Of a DNA stretch of 64,000 bases, positions 51,500-60,874 are shown piece after piece. Where the stretch lies: positions 2,418,001-2,482,000 of the forward strand of contig NZ_CP026514.1 in the NCBI RefSeq assembly GCF_002953935.1. Reading direction: 5' to 3'. Within the stretch, counting starts at the first letter, position 1. The number at the start of each line of letters is the position of its first letter. A program made the translations under genes and the position numbers. The stretch is from Arthrobacter sp. PGP41 (GTDB taxonomy: Bacteria; Actinomycetota; Actinomycetes; Actinomycetales; Micrococcaceae). The notes under the pieces are model-generated. The model worked only from the letters and a program-made list of their open reading frames with translations. It was not told where the DNA came from and made no database searches.

Positions 51500-52468
51500 A
51501 TGGCAACTTCACACCTTCCCACCCGCCCACGTCCGGCCACCCTCGCAACTGCCGTGCCGCCGTCGAACGCTAAACCCGCCGCGCACCGCCGGCCCGGCTT
51601 CCGCCGGGACCAGCTCAGCGGCTGGGGCATGATCGCCCCCGCGGCGGTGCTCCTGCTGGCCTTCATCTTCATTCCGGCCATCCTGGGCTTCGGCCTGGCC
51701 TTCACCAACGCCCGGCTCATCTCGCCGCGGCCGGTGGAATTCGTGGGCGTGGACAACTTCGCCCGGCTCTTCACCGACCCCACGTTCTACCGCGCCCTGC
51801 TCAACGTCGCCTACTTCACCGTGGTCATCGTTCCGGTGCAGTCCGGCCTTGCCCTGGTCATGGCGCTGCTGATCAACAAGAAATTCCGCGGAGTGAACTT
51901 CTTCCGCACCGTGTACTTCCTGCCTGTGGTCACCTCCATGGTGGTGGTCTCGCTGCTGTGGCTGTTTATGTACCGCAAGGACGGCCTGATCAACGAGATC
52001 CTCGCCGCCGTCAGCTTCGGCCTGATCGACGGGCCGGACTGGCTGGGCGATCCCAACACCGCAATGCCGGCCATCATCATCCTGTCCATCTGGCAGGCCG
52101 CCGGCTTCCACATGATCATCTGGCTGGCCGGACTGCAGGGCATCTCCGGCGAGCTCTACGAGGCGGCGCAGCTGGACGGCACCAGCCGGTGGCAGCAGTT
52201 CCGCTACGTCACCTGGCCCGGCCTCTTCCACACCCGGAGCCTGGTGCTCGTGACCATCACCATCCAGGCCCTTGGCCTCTTCGACCAGATCAGCGTAATG
52301 ACCCAGGGCGGGCCCATGGATTCCACCACAACCATCATTTACGAGGCTGTCCAGTCCGGCTACCGGCAGCAGGAAACCTCCTACGCCTCCGCCATCTCGC
52401 TGGTGTTCTTCGTCCTCGTCCTGATCGTCTCCGTGGTGCAGCGCCACCTCACGCGGGAGAAAGACTGA
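51500..52468 (+). CDS. ABC sugar transporter permease, MalF/UgpA type
   Basis: 322 residues. A polar N-terminal extension (1-38) precedes six membrane helices beginning WGMIAPAAVLLLAFIFIPAI. The cytoplasmic EAA loop reads GELYEAAQLDGTSRWQQFRY and contacts the ATPase. First of two permeases in the operon; 71 bases after the binding-protein gene and one base before the second permease. Confidence 0.94.
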   Translation: MATSHLPTRPRPATLATAVPPSNAKPAAHRRPGFRRDQLSGWGMIAPAAVLLLAFIFIPAILGFGLAFTNARLISPRPVEFVGVDNFARLFTDPTFYRALLNVAYFTVVIVPVQSGLALVMALLINKKFRGVNFFRTVYFLPVVTSMVVVSLLWLFMYRKDGLINEILAAVSFGLIDGPDWLGDPNTAMPAIIILSIWQAAGFHMIIWLAGLQGISGELYEAAQLDGTSRWQQFRYVTWPGLFHTRSLVLVTITIQALGLFDQISVMTQGGPMDSTTTIIYEAVQSGYRQQETSYASAISLVFFVLVLIVSVVQRHLTREKD

Positions 52469-52469
52469 C

Positions 52470-53348
52470 ATGAAAAACCAACTGCTCCTCAGAAGCGCCG
52501 GCACCATGCTGGTGCGCATCCTCTTCGCGGTCGTCGCTGCGTTCCCCATCGTCTTCATGCTGGTGTCCTCGCTGAAGCCGGACCAGCAGATCTTCGGCGA
52601 CATGTCCTCGCTGGCCGCGTTCCTGCCCATCGGCAACATCTCCTTCGACAACTACGCAGCCGTGTTCGACCGCGTCCCGGCAGCCCGCTTCCTGCTCAAC
52701 TCGGTGGGCGTCTCCGCCGTCACCGTTGTCCTGGGCATCTTCGTCAACAGCCTCTGCGCCTTCGCACTGTCCCGGATGCAGGTCCGCGGCAAGAAGATCG
52801 TGTTCACCGCCATCCTGGCCACGCTGATCGTGCCCTTCCAGACCCTCGCCCTGCCGCTGGTGTGGTGGGTCAACCAGCTCCCCTACTTTGAACTGAACGG
52901 CTTCAGCCTTGAATTCTCCAAGGGCTGGCTGGACACCTACCAGGTGCAGATCATCCCGTTCATCGCCAACGCCTTCTCCATCTACCTGTTCCACCAGTAC
53001 TTCGAGTCCATCCCCAAGGAACTGGACGAGGCCGCCCGCATTGACGGTGCCGGCTGGTTCAAGATCTACCGCCAGGTGGTCATGCCGCTGTCCGGCCCGG
53101 CGACCGCAACGGTGGCGATCCTGACCTTCCTGCCGGCCTGGAACTCCTACCTCTGGCCGTTGATGGTGGTCCAGTCGGAGGAGCTGCGCCCTGTGATGAT
53201 CGGCATCCAGTACTTCTTCCAGCTGAACGTTTCGTGGGGCGAGGTGATGGCATACGCTTCCCTGATCACCGTTCCGGTGGTGGTGCTTTTCATCGCCTTC
53301 CAGCGTTCGTTCGTCAACAGCATCGCCTCCAGCGGCGTAAAGGGCTAA
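52470..53348 (+). CDS. ABC sugar transporter permease, MalG/UgpE type
   Basis: 292 residues, six membrane helices starting LVRILFAVVAAFPIVFMLVS. EAA loop KELDEAARIDGAGWFKIYRQ. The ATG at 52470 follows the TGA of the first permease by one base, behind GGGAGAAAG. Pairs with the first permease to form the channel. Confidence 0.94.
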   Translation: MKNQLLLRSAGTMLVRILFAVVAAFPIVFMLVSSLKPDQQIFGDMSSLAAFLPIGNISFDNYAAVFDRVPAARFLLNSVGVSAVTVVLGIFVNSLCAFALSRMQVRGKKIVFTAILATLIVPFQTLALPLVWWVNQLPYFELNGFSLEFSKGWLDTYQVQIIPFIANAFSIYLFHQYFESIPKELDEAARIDGAGWFKIYRQVVMPLSGPATATVAILTFLPAWNSYLWPLMVVQSEELRPVMIGIQYFFQLNVSWGEVMAYASLITVPVVVLFIAFQRSFVNSIASSGVKG

Positions 53349-53350
53349 CC

Positions 53351-54868
53351 ATGAATTCATTGACGACGGCGGCGGGCGCCACGTTGGCTGCCACCGACCA
53401 GTACCGGCCCGCGTTCCACTACACCGCCGAACGGAACTGGTTGAACGATCCGAACGGGCTGGTGTACCTCAACGGCACCTACCACCTCTTCTACCAGCAC
53501 AACCCGTTCGGCCCGGACTGGGGCAACATGTCCTGGGGGCACGCCACCTCCCGGGACCTGCTGCACTGGGACGAGCAGCCGGTGGCCATTCCGTGCGACG
53601 AGCGCGAGGCCATCTTCTCCGGCTCGGCGGTGTTCGATCAGTACAACACCAGTGGCCTGGGCACACAGGCCAATCCCCCGCTGGTCGCCATCTACACCAG
53701 TGCCTACAGCGAGGCCTCCCCACTGGCGGGCCGGCAGGCGCAGTCCCTCGCCTACAGCCTCGACGAAGGCCGGACCTGGACCAAGTACCACGGCAATCCC
53801 GTGCTGGACCGCGCGTCCGCTGACTTCCGCGATCCAAAGGTTTTTTGGTACGACGGCGGCGCCGGCAGTTACTGGGTGATGGTCGCCGTTGAGGCGGTGG
53901 AGCGCCAGGTGGTGCTGTACAAGTCCGCCGACCTCAAGGCGTGGGAACACCTGAGCACCTTTGGACCTGCCAACGCAACCGGCGGCGTATGGGAGTGCCC
54001 GGACCTGTTCGAGTTGCCCGTGGACGGGAATCCGGAGGACAGCCGATGGGTCCTCATTGTGAACATCAACCCGGGCGGGATTGCCGGCGGCTCCGCGGGA
54101 CAGTACTTCCTGGGAGAGTTCGACGGCGTGGCGTTCCATTCCGGGACGACCGTTACCGAGGGCCTCCAGCCGGACAGCAGCCGGATGCGCGAGTACGGCT
54201 GGCTGGACTGGGGGCGGGACTACTACGCCGCCGTCTCGTTCAGCAACGTCCCGGGCGGGCGCCGGATCATGATGGGCTGGATGAACAACTGGGACTATGC
54301 CGCGTCCACCCCCACCGGCGGCTGGCGCAGCGCCATGTCCCTGCCGCGGGAGGTGTCGCTGACCCGGGTGGACGGGAAGGTGGTACTTCGGCAGGAGGCC
54401 ATTGATCCTTTTCCGGAGCTGGAAACAGGGCACGTCCGGCTGGGGCCGCAGCCCTTGGCTTCCGGCGTTCTGGACGTCCCGGCCGCCGATTCCGTGGCGC
54501 GGATCGACGTTGAGTTGGAACCGGGCGCCGCGGCGGGCGTGGGACTGGCGCTGCGGGCCGGGTCCGGTGAGCGGACGGTCATCCGCTACGACACGGCGGA
54601 CGGAACGCTGCGGCTGGACCGGCGCGAATCGGGGCAGGTTGCCTTCCACGAAACGTTCCCTTCGATTGAAGCCGTGGCCGTGCGCCTGCAGGAAGGCCGG
54701 CTCCGACTGCGGATCTACCTGGACCGCTGCTCCGTGGAGGTCTTCGCCCAGGACGGGCTCGCCACCGTCACGGACCTGGTGTTCCCCGCGGAGGCGGCCA
54801 CGGCTCTGTCTGTATTCGCGGAAGGTGAGGGCGCGCGCCTCGTGGCGCTGGCCGTCGTCGGCCGTTGA
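53351..54868 (+). CDS. GH32 fructan/sucrose hydrolase (cytosolic)
   Basis: 505 residues. GH32 triad in place: nucleophile Asp33 in NWLNDPNG, transition-state Asp161 in FRDPKVFW, acid/base Glu215 in VWECPDLF. A C-terminal beta-sandwich follows (about 355-500, ending in VTDLVFPAEAATALSVFAEG). No signal peptide, so it acts on imported sugar: sucrose, levan- or inulin-oligosaccharides; exo-beta-fructosidase is most likely. The ATG at 53351 lies two bases after the permease stop. Last gene of the operon. Confidence 0.94.
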   Translation: MNSLTTAAGATLAATDQYRPAFHYTAERNWLNDPNGLVYLNGTYHLFYQHNPFGPDWGNMSWGHATSRDLLHWDEQPVAIPCDEREAIFSGSAVFDQYNTSGLGTQANPPLVAIYTSAYSEASPLAGRQAQSLAYSLDEGRTWTKYHGNPVLDRASADFRDPKVFWYDGGAGSYWVMVAVEAVERQVVLYKSADLKAWEHLSTFGPANATGGVWECPDLFELPVDGNPEDSRWVLIVNINPGGIAGGSAGQYFLGEFDGVAFHSGTTVTEGLQPDSSRMREYGWLDWGRDYYAAVSFSNVPGGRRIMMGWMNNWDYAASTPTGGWRSAMSLPREVSLTRVDGKVVLRQEAIDPFPELETGHVRLGPQPLASGVLDVPAADSVARIDVELEPGAAAGVGLALRAGSGERTVIRYDTADGTLRLDRRESGQVAFHETFPSIEAVAVRLQEGRLRLRIYLDRCSVEVFAQDGLATVTDLVFPAEAATALSVFAEGEGARLVALAVVGR

Positions 54869-54957
54869 ACCTTCCGGGAGTACGGTCTTAGTTCATGTCT
54901 GCGTAACGTCCCCGCCACCTGCTCGCTGTTGTTGGTTTCCCCTGGATCCCGAGACTT

Positions 54958-54981
54958 GGTGTGCCCTTTTACGGGCACACC
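54958..54981 (+). terminator. Hairpin before the GDPD gene
   Basis: GGTGTGCCC (54958-54966) pairs with GGGCACACC (54973-54981) around TTTTAC. It can end the GH32 operon; it also lies in the leader of the next gene (23 bases before its ATG), so an effect on that gene is possible. Confidence 0.55.
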
Positions 54982-55003
54982 ACCCCAACTTGGAGATTGA
55001 CAG

Positions 55004-56083
55004 ATGAACTATGCAAAGCTGCTGACCGCGGCGGCCATATGCACAGGCCTGGCGCTGGGAACATCCCTGCCGGCGCAGGCCGCCGACACCAATCCGAACG
55101 GCGCCGACAACCACTTCGACCTCCAGGCGCACCGCGGCGGCCTGGGACTGACGGTGGAGTCCACCCTCCCCGCATTCGCCAAGGCGCTCGAGACGGGCGT
55201 GACCACCCTTGAACTTGACCTCCAGATCACCAAGGACGGCCGCGAAGTCGTCACGCATGACCGGAAGATCAGCAACAAGAAGTGCGCCGACACGGCTCCC
55301 GTCACGCCGGGGGATCCCCAGTTCCCGTACGTTGGCAAATACATCAAAGACCTCACCTTCGAGCAGGTCCGGAGCCTCGATTGCGGCAGCCTGACCCTGT
55401 CCCAGTACCCGGGCCAGCAGTCCGCCCCCGGCGAGAAGATGCCTACCCTTGCCGAAGTTTTTGCTCTGGTGGATTCCTACCGGGCAAGCCAGGTCAAGTT
55501 CAACATCGAGACCAAGGTGGAAGCCGGCGCGCCGGAACAGACTGCTCCCCGGGAACAGTTCGTGAACGTGGCACTCAAGGAAATCAAGGCCGCCAACATG
55601 CAGCCCCGCGTGTCCATCCAAAGCTTCGACTGGGGTGCACTCCGGCTCGTCCAGGAACTGGACCCGCAGATCCGCACCGTTGCCCTGACCAACAAGGACT
55701 TCCTGCAGGCCGGCAAGCCCGGCAGCTCACCCTGGCTGGGCGGCATCGACGCCGACGACTTCGGCGGCGACCTGGTGGCGGCAGCATCCCACCTGGGCTT
55801 CGACGCTATTTCCCCGGTGCACGGAGCTCCCCAGAACGGGACGGTGGAGGACGCCGGGTACACCCCCTATGTCACCACTGACATGGTCGACCGTGCCCAC
55901 GAAGCAGGCATGCAGGTGATCCCCTGGACCGTCAATGACAAGCCCACCATGCGCGCGCTCATCGCCAACGGGGTGGACGGCATCATCACCGACTATCCGG
56001 ACCGCCTTCGCGACGTCATGGCCGAAAACTCCATGAAGCTTCCGAAGAAATTTTCGCTGGAACCCGGAGCTGCCCAGCTGTAA
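55004..56083 (+). CDS. Secreted glycerophosphodiester phosphodiesterase
   Basis: 359 residues. Signal peptide 1-27 ending LPAQAAD. GDPD catalytic set: HRGG in LQAHRGGLGLTVESTLP, the metal ligands ELDLQITKDG and VVTHDRKI, and the C-terminal VIPWTVNDKPTMRALIANGV with GIITDYPDRL. It would release glycerol 3-phosphate from deacylated lipids or teichoic-acid debris outside the cell. Ribosome site TTGGAGA. A strong terminator follows. Confidence 0.93.
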   Translation: MNYAKLLTAAAICTGLALGTSLPAQAADTNPNGADNHFDLQAHRGGLGLTVESTLPAFAKALETGVTTLELDLQITKDGREVVTHDRKISNKKCADTAPVTPGDPQFPYVGKYIKDLTFEQVRSLDCGSLTLSQYPGQQSAPGEKMPTLAEVFALVDSYRASQVKFNIETKVEAGAPEQTAPREQFVNVALKEIKAANMQPRVSIQSFDWGALRLVQELDPQIRTVALTNKDFLQAGKPGSSPWLGGIDADDFGGDLVAAASHLGFDAISPVHGAPQNGTVEDAGYTPYVTTDMVDRAHEAGMQVIPWTVNDKPTMRALIANGVDGIITDYPDRLRDVMAENSMKLPKKFSLEPGAAQL

Positions 56084-56101
56084 GGCCGGTACCGGCACCA
56101 T

Positions 56102-56139
56102 GCGGGCCCTGCACGGTTTTCCGTGCAGGGCCCGCTTCT
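56102..56139 (+). terminator. Strong intrinsic terminator after GDPD
   Basis: Perfect 15-bp stem (GCGGGCCCTGCACGG at 56102-56116 with its complement at 56121-56135), loop TTTT, tail TTCTT. Confidence 0.9.
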
Positions 56140-56318
56140 TGGCAAAAATATGAATCACAACGCTCACTTCGCGCCTGCCGGGGTTATCCTCAAAGTGCGT
56201 CTCCGGTTGCGGGGGCATTCGGGCGGGGGCGAGGCGCAATCGCGGTTTAACTACCGCGGGTCGGTTTCATATTTGTATTCACACCGGGGAAACCCGGCGG
56301 AAGCCAAAGGAAACATGC

Positions 56319-58187
56319 ATGGGCCGCCGACGCGCAGCAACTGACCCGATTTATCCACGCTGGATCTGGACTGCCGCAGCGGCAGCCGTGGCACTCCTGA
56401 TCGTGGGCGCCGCATTCGTGCTGCGGGCGGTGATTTTTCCCGCCGATTCAGGGGAGGACGGCGCTTCAGCGGGGAACGGCGGCACGCCTCCAGTAAGTGC
56501 ATCCCTGGCGCAGGACAGTCCTGCCGCTGCCGCCGGGAGCGCTCCCTGCATTCCCGTCAATATCCTCACTTCGCTGGAAAACGCGGACATGATCCGTGCC
56601 CTGGCCGGCGAGTACACGGCGAAACACCGGAGCGTGGACGGCAAATGCGTGGCTCCTGCAGTGATGCAGGAAAAATCGGGCGTCGCGGCCGGCAAGGTTA
56701 CTGCACAATTCCCCGGCGTGCCGGCAGGTGACAGGCCCGCCATCTGGCTGCCGGACTCCTCCGCGTGGTTAAGAATCGCACGGCAAGGTGCCGGTGGAAG
56801 CCTTGTTCCTCAGGAAGGAACCAGCCTTGCCCGGAGCGCCATTGTGGTGGCTATGCCGGAGACCATGACCACCGTGCTCGGCTGGGACAGCAAACCGCCG
56901 TCGTGGTCTGAGGTCCTTCGGCTGGCCGGGGAGCAGGACGTCTGGGAGCGCCTGGGCCATGGGGACTGGGGGAAGTTCAAGTTCGGCAAGGCCAGCCCGC
57001 TCGTGTCGACGTCGGGCTTGATGGCCCTGGCAGCTTCATACGGTGCCGCCGGCGGCAGCGTGGGAGGTTTGGAGGGCATGGATCTAAAGGCACCGTCTCT
57101 GGTGGAGAAGGTGCGCGACGTGGAACTCGGCACCAGCCACTACATGGCCACTCCCGAGCATTTCCTGTGGCACGCCAGGCAGGCTGATGACGCGGGGAAG
57201 GTCTCGGAGTTCCTTTCCGCCGTGATCGTGGATGAAAAGTCAGTCTGGGACTACAACCGGGGAGTCGTCAGCGAGGACGGCAAAACAAAGCAATCCGGTC
57301 CCGCGCCCAAGGAACCCCTCCGCGCCATCTATCCGGACGACGGCGTGCACGTAGCGGACAACCCCGCGGTGATCCTTAACGGTGATTGGGTGGGGAGCCA
57401 GCAGCGCATGGCGGCCGAGGACTTCCTCGCGTTCGCAGTAACGGAACAGGGCCAACAGGTTGTGAAGGCGTCCGGGTACCGCAGCATCCAGGGGAAGCTG
57501 GACCCCGGGGTGGCCGCGACCGGACGGTACGCCGAGACGCTCCAGCCGCTGCCGCTTCCCAAGGGCGAGGTGCTTACCGGCATTAAGGACAGCTTCGCCG
57601 ATGTCCGGAAGCGGGCCAGGGCCCTGTTCCTGCTGGACGTCTCGGAGTCCATGGTGCAGGAAACCGGAGTGACCAAGCTGCAACGGGCCAAGGACGCCGT
57701 GCTCAAGGCGCTGGACCATTTCGTGGGGGAAGATGAGATTGGGCTGGCTGCCTTCTCCCAAGTGGGTGACGGTCCCCTGACACCGGGCATCGTAAGCCCT
57801 GTAGCTCCGTATGAGACCAACAAGGATGACATCAGGGCCAAGCTCGCTGAACTTAAGGCCGTAGACGCTACGCCTCTTTTTGAAGCAGTGAGCCGCTTCG
57901 CGGGCGAACAGGCGAAGGAATACAAGGACAGCTTCATCAACACCATCGTGCTTTTGAGCGACGGAAAAAACGACACCACGCATCCGGGAGACCTGACGAG
58001 TCTCTCCGAACAGTTGAGCCATCAGAACCACTCCACGCCGGTACTGGTTTTTACCCTCGCTTACGGTCCCGACGCCGACGTCCCCACCCTCCGGGAAATC
58101 GCCAAGGCCAGCGGGGCCCACTACTATGACGCCACCGATCCAAACAGGCTCGAAGAGGTGCTCAGCGAACTGGTGACCAGTTTCTAG
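56319..58187 (+). CDS. Membrane-anchored VWA protein with solute-binding-like domain
   Basis: 622 residues. One membrane helix (about 15-38), a substrate-binding-protein-like region (about 75-400: CIPVNILTSLENADMIRALA, SAIVVAMPETMTTVLGW, AVILNGDWV) and a C-terminal von Willebrand A domain (about 425-620) whose MIDAS reads FLLDVSESM with TPLFEAV and LLSDGKND. Such proteins are surface-exposed metal-dependent adhesion or sensor modules in actinobacteria; the ligand is unknown. Alone between a terminator and a convergent gene. Confidence 0.85.
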   Translation: MGRRRAATDPIYPRWIWTAAAAAVALLIVGAAFVLRAVIFPADSGEDGASAGNGGTPPVSASLAQDSPAAAAGSAPCIPVNILTSLENADMIRALAGEYTAKHRSVDGKCVAPAVMQEKSGVAAGKVTAQFPGVPAGDRPAIWLPDSSAWLRIARQGAGGSLVPQEGTSLARSAIVVAMPETMTTVLGWDSKPPSWSEVLRLAGEQDVWERLGHGDWGKFKFGKASPLVSTSGLMALAASYGAAGGSVGGLEGMDLKAPSLVEKVRDVELGTSHYMATPEHFLWHARQADDAGKVSEFLSAVIVDEKSVWDYNRGVVSEDGKTKQSGPAPKEPLRAIYPDDGVHVADNPAVILNGDWVGSQQRMAAEDFLAFAVTEQGQQVVKASGYRSIQGKLDPGVAATGRYAETLQPLPLPKGEVLTGIKDSFADVRKRARALFLLDVSESMVQETGVTKLQRAKDAVLKALDHFVGEDEIGLAAFSQVGDGPLTPGIVSPVAPYETNKDDIRAKLAELKAVDATPLFEAVSRFAGEQAKEYKDSFINTIVLLSDGKNDTTHPGDLTSLSEQLSHQNHSTPVLVFTLAYGPDADVPTLREIAKASGAHYYDATDPNRLEEVLSELVTSF

Positions 58188-58277
58188 GCACCACGTCGCC
58201 GACGGCGAAGTGACGGCCCGGGACGGAGCGCCCACACGGTAACCGCGGATGCTGGGCTAACCGCACCACCTGTTTCG

Positions 58278-59240
58278 TCAGACCTCGTATGCAGGCGCGC
58301 CAATGGGGACGATCCGGTTGGGCTCGCGGCCGAATCCCTCAACCACGAGGCGGTCATCGAACGCCTGGACAGTGGCGTAGGAATTCACCATCGTGTCGAG
58401 CATGCCCTTGAAAGTGATGAAGTGGGTTCCGCCGGCGAAGCCGTAGTTGCCTGCGTGGTTGTGGCCATTGAACCAGGCGACAACATTGTCGTAGGAGGTC
58501 ACCAGGTCCACCAGTGTGGTGTCGTTGTAGGCATTGTGCTGGTCAAGGGGGAAGACAGGGTGGTGCGCGTTGAGCACAACCTTTTCGCCGTTGCGGCGCG
58601 CCAACTCAAGGGTCTGCTCGATCCAGGCGAGCTGCTCCGGACCAACACCGCCGTTCCAGGCCTGGCCGTTCGGCTTGCCCGCTGCCTGCAGTTCGGCCCG
58701 CATCTTTTCGGCCAGTACGTAGTTGACGGAACCTTCGGGGTTGCCGTAGGTGCTGACGTCGTTTGTGTCCACGATGATGAATCGCCAGCCGTTGCGGCGG
58801 AACTGGTGGTACGACGCCGGCATGTTCATGGTGCGCAGCACGTCCTCGCGGGGCATCTGGAAGTCATGGTTGCCAAGAACGTGGTATTTCGACATTCTCA
58901 GCTGCTCCCAGATCGGCATCACGGCATCAAAGCTCTCCGGGAACTCATCAATGAAGTCGCCGAGGTGCAGCGCGAACCGGAGGTCCTCCCCGTTGAGGGT
59001 GGCCACCGCCTCCTGCAGCTTGCTTATGGACTGCCGGTAGAGCCGGACGCCGCGGTCAGGCTTGTCAGCGTACTGGCAGTCGGCGATGACACCGAATCGC
59101 AGCAGCGGCTCGGCGCCGCGGGTAGTCGCGGCTGCTGCTGGTGCCCCGGCGACCGCGAAAGCGGCGGCCGCACTCATGCCCAGGAAGCTGCGGCGGCTCT
59201 GGCCATGGCTGGTGTGGGATGCGGGGAACTGGATCGGCAT
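58278..59240 (-). CDS. Tat-exported metallophosphoesterase
   Basis: 320 residues. Twin-arginine signal QSRRSFLGMSAAAAFAVAGA, then calcineurin-like ligands: GVIADCQYAD, LHLGDFIDEF, VLGNHDFQM, NAHHPVFP and FNGHNHAGNY. It resembles ADP-ribose/CDP-alcohol type and alkaline-phosphatase-like metallophosphoesterases that work outside the cell. ATG 59240 behind CCAGGAGC; Met further upstream at 59282 would hide the Tat motif less well. A possible distant DevR-like box lies 93-106 bases upstream. Confidence 0.9.
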   Translation of the reverse strand: MPIQFPASHTSHGQSRRSFLGMSAAAAFAVAGAPAAAATTRGAEPLLRFGVIADCQYADKPDRGVRLYRQSISKLQEAVATLNGEDLRFALHLGDFIDEFPESFDAVMPIWEQLRMSKYHVLGNHDFQMPREDVLRTMNMPASYHQFRRNGWRFIIVDTNDVSTYGNPEGSVNYVLAEKMRAELQAAGKPNGQAWNGGVGPEQLAWIEQTLELARRNGEKVVLNAHHPVFPLDQHNAYNDTTLVDLVTSYDNVVAWFNGHNHAGNYGFAGGTHFITFKGMLDTMVNSYATVQAFDDRLVVEGFGREPNRIVPIGAPAYEV

Positions 59241-59602
59241 CGTGAGCTCCTGGGTGATAGGGAAAGGAACAGCACGAGCCAAACAGCGCCAGGTGACACC
59301 GCGGCAACGCAGCAGGGGCTACACCGTAAACTTCGGCCAAAGTCCCGAGGGACAACAAAAGTGGTGCCGCGGCAGTTCGGTGGGCCGCGATGCTGTGTCT
59401 TGACCAATTGAAAGGTGCCCGACGGCGGCAGCGAGTGCCCATCCACCCAGCGACTCCACCCGCACCGTCATGGTGCGGGCTATTGCCTGCCTTGACCCCG
59501 ACGGGCACACCTACAACCTTCCGGAGAGCCGATGCCAGCACCGGACCAAATCTTCATGGATCTGGTGGACACTGCCATCGAGCGGGTAGATAGGCTGGGT
59601 GG
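59241..59602. other. Intergenic region between metallophosphoesterase and histidine phosphatase genes
   Basis: 362 bases. Minus-strand GGGACTTTGGCCGA (59346-59333) matches the first half of a DosR box but has no -10 at the shared spacing. A palindromic hairpin, CCCGCACC/GGTGCGGG (59459-59479), lies nearer the plus-strand gene. No open frame here has a ribosome site or a recognisable family. Confidence 0.4.
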
Positions 59603-60295
59603 ATGGCGACAGTTATTCTCGTGCGGCACGGCCGCACCACAGCCAATGCCACCGGACTGCTGGCCGGGCGGGCCGCCGGGGTCAGCCTGGACCATATTGG
59701 GCGCGAGCGAGCGGCCTTGACCGGAGAACGGCTCGCGGCAGTCCCCTTAGTTGGGGTTGTATCGAGCCCTCTCGAGCGTTGCCAGCAAACTGCCCAGTTC
59801 ATCCTCGACCGCCAGGCCGGCAATCCGTACGCGCCGGTGGAACCCGATCTCACCGAGTGCGATTATGGCCAGTGGCAGGGCCGCTCGCTCAGTGATCTCG
59901 CAACCGAAGACCTGTGGTCCGCGGTGCAATCGCAGCCGTCCGCCGTCGTCTTTCCCGGCGGTGAATCCATGGCCGGGATGCAGGCTCGGGCGGTAGCAGC
60001 AATTCGGCGCCACGATGCAGCCTTCGAAGCCGAGTACGGACCGGGAGCCGTATGGGTGGCGGTGAGCCACGGTGACATCATCAAATCGATTGTTGCCGAC
60101 GCGCTTGGCATGCACCTCGACCTGTTCCAGCGCATTAACGTGGCGCCTGCCTCGGTATCGATCGTGCGCTACAGCGCCATACGGCCAAGCGTCTACGCGA
60201 CCAACACGGATGCCGGGGATCTGTCCTGGTTGTCGAACGGCATCCAGTCCGTTGACGCGACGGTGGGCGGCGGTGCAGGGCAAGGGGCGCCATGA
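59603..60295 (+). CDS. Histidine phosphatase family protein (MSMEG_4193-like subfamily)
   Basis: 230 residues. The RHG motif VILVRHGRTTANATGLLAGR with catalytic His, SSPLERCQQTAQF, ECDYGQWQG and the second-His motif VAVSHGDIIKSIVADALG. Cytosolic phosphatase or phosphomutase of unknown substrate. In actinobacteria this subfamily is found beside DUF3090 and SCO1664-type genes, exactly as here, and often near the mycothiol ligase gene mshC, which is not in the window. Confidence 0.92.
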   Translation: MATVILVRHGRTTANATGLLAGRAAGVSLDHIGRERAALTGERLAAVPLVGVVSSPLERCQQTAQFILDRQAGNPYAPVEPDLTECDYGQWQGRSLSDLATEDLWSAVQSQPSAVVFPGGESMAGMQARAVAAIRRHDAAFEAEYGPGAVWVAVSHGDIIKSIVADALGMHLDLFQRINVAPASVSIVRYSAIRPSVYATNTDAGDLSWLSNGIQSVDATVGGGAGQGAP

Positions 60296-60319
60296 AGCGC
60301 CTGTGCCTAGAATGTTCAT

Positions 60320-60874
60320 ATGCCAACACGTGTTCATGAGTTCGACTGGCCTGATCGGGTCGTCGTTGGCACCATTGGCCTTCCGGGGGCACGGACGTTC
60401 TACCTGCAGGTGCGGGCAGGGACTCAGCTCGTAAGTATCGCCATGGAAAAGCAGCAGTCGGCCCTGCTCGCGGAGAAGATCGACGAAATCCTCGACCAGC
60501 TTCTCAACGTCGAGGGCAACCCCCACAGCGTTCCCACCAGTACTCCCATTGAGCTGGTTGACAATGACCAGCTCGAGGCCGTTCAGGAGCAGTTCCGGAC
60601 GGGCGCCATGAGTTTGGGGTGGGACCCGACGACGGCGCAGGTCGTGATAGAGGCCTACCCGCGCACCGATGTCAGCGCTGATGACGACGACGAATCGCTT
60701 GATGAGGATGACGCCGATGTGCCCGAAATGCTACTGGTGCGCATGCCCGTTGGCGCCGCCCGCGCATTCGCTAAGCGCACCCGGGAGGTTGTGGGCGCCG
60801 GGCGTCCCGTGTGCCCGCTCTGCGGTTACCCCGTAGACGCCGACGGGCACGTCTGCACCCTGCCCGAGGCCTGA
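60320..60874 (+). CDS. DUF3090 family protein
   Basis: 184 residues. FDWPDRVVVGTIGLPGARTF, YLQVRAG, SIAMEKQQSALLAEKIDEIL and the LLVRMPVGAARAFAKRTREV block are typical; the C-terminal GRPVCPLCGYPVDADGHVC is a zinc-ribbon-like motif (C-x2-C ... C). Function unknown. It follows the histidine phosphatase by 24 bases and its TGA shares one base with the next ATG (TGATG). Confidence 0.93.
   Translation: MPTRVHEFDWPDRVVVGTIGLPGARTFYLQVRAGTQLVSIAMEKQQSALLAEKIDEILDQLLNVEGNPHSVPTSTPIELVDNDQLEAVQEQFRTGAMSLGWDPTTAQVVIEAYPRTDVSADDDDESLDEDDADVPEMLLVRMPVGAARAFAKRTREVVGAGRPVCPLCGYPVDADGHVCTLPEA

Noticed and set aside
51509..53360. Long minus-strand frames opposite the permease genes
   Set aside because: His/Asp/Gln-rich shadow of permeases; no start signals.
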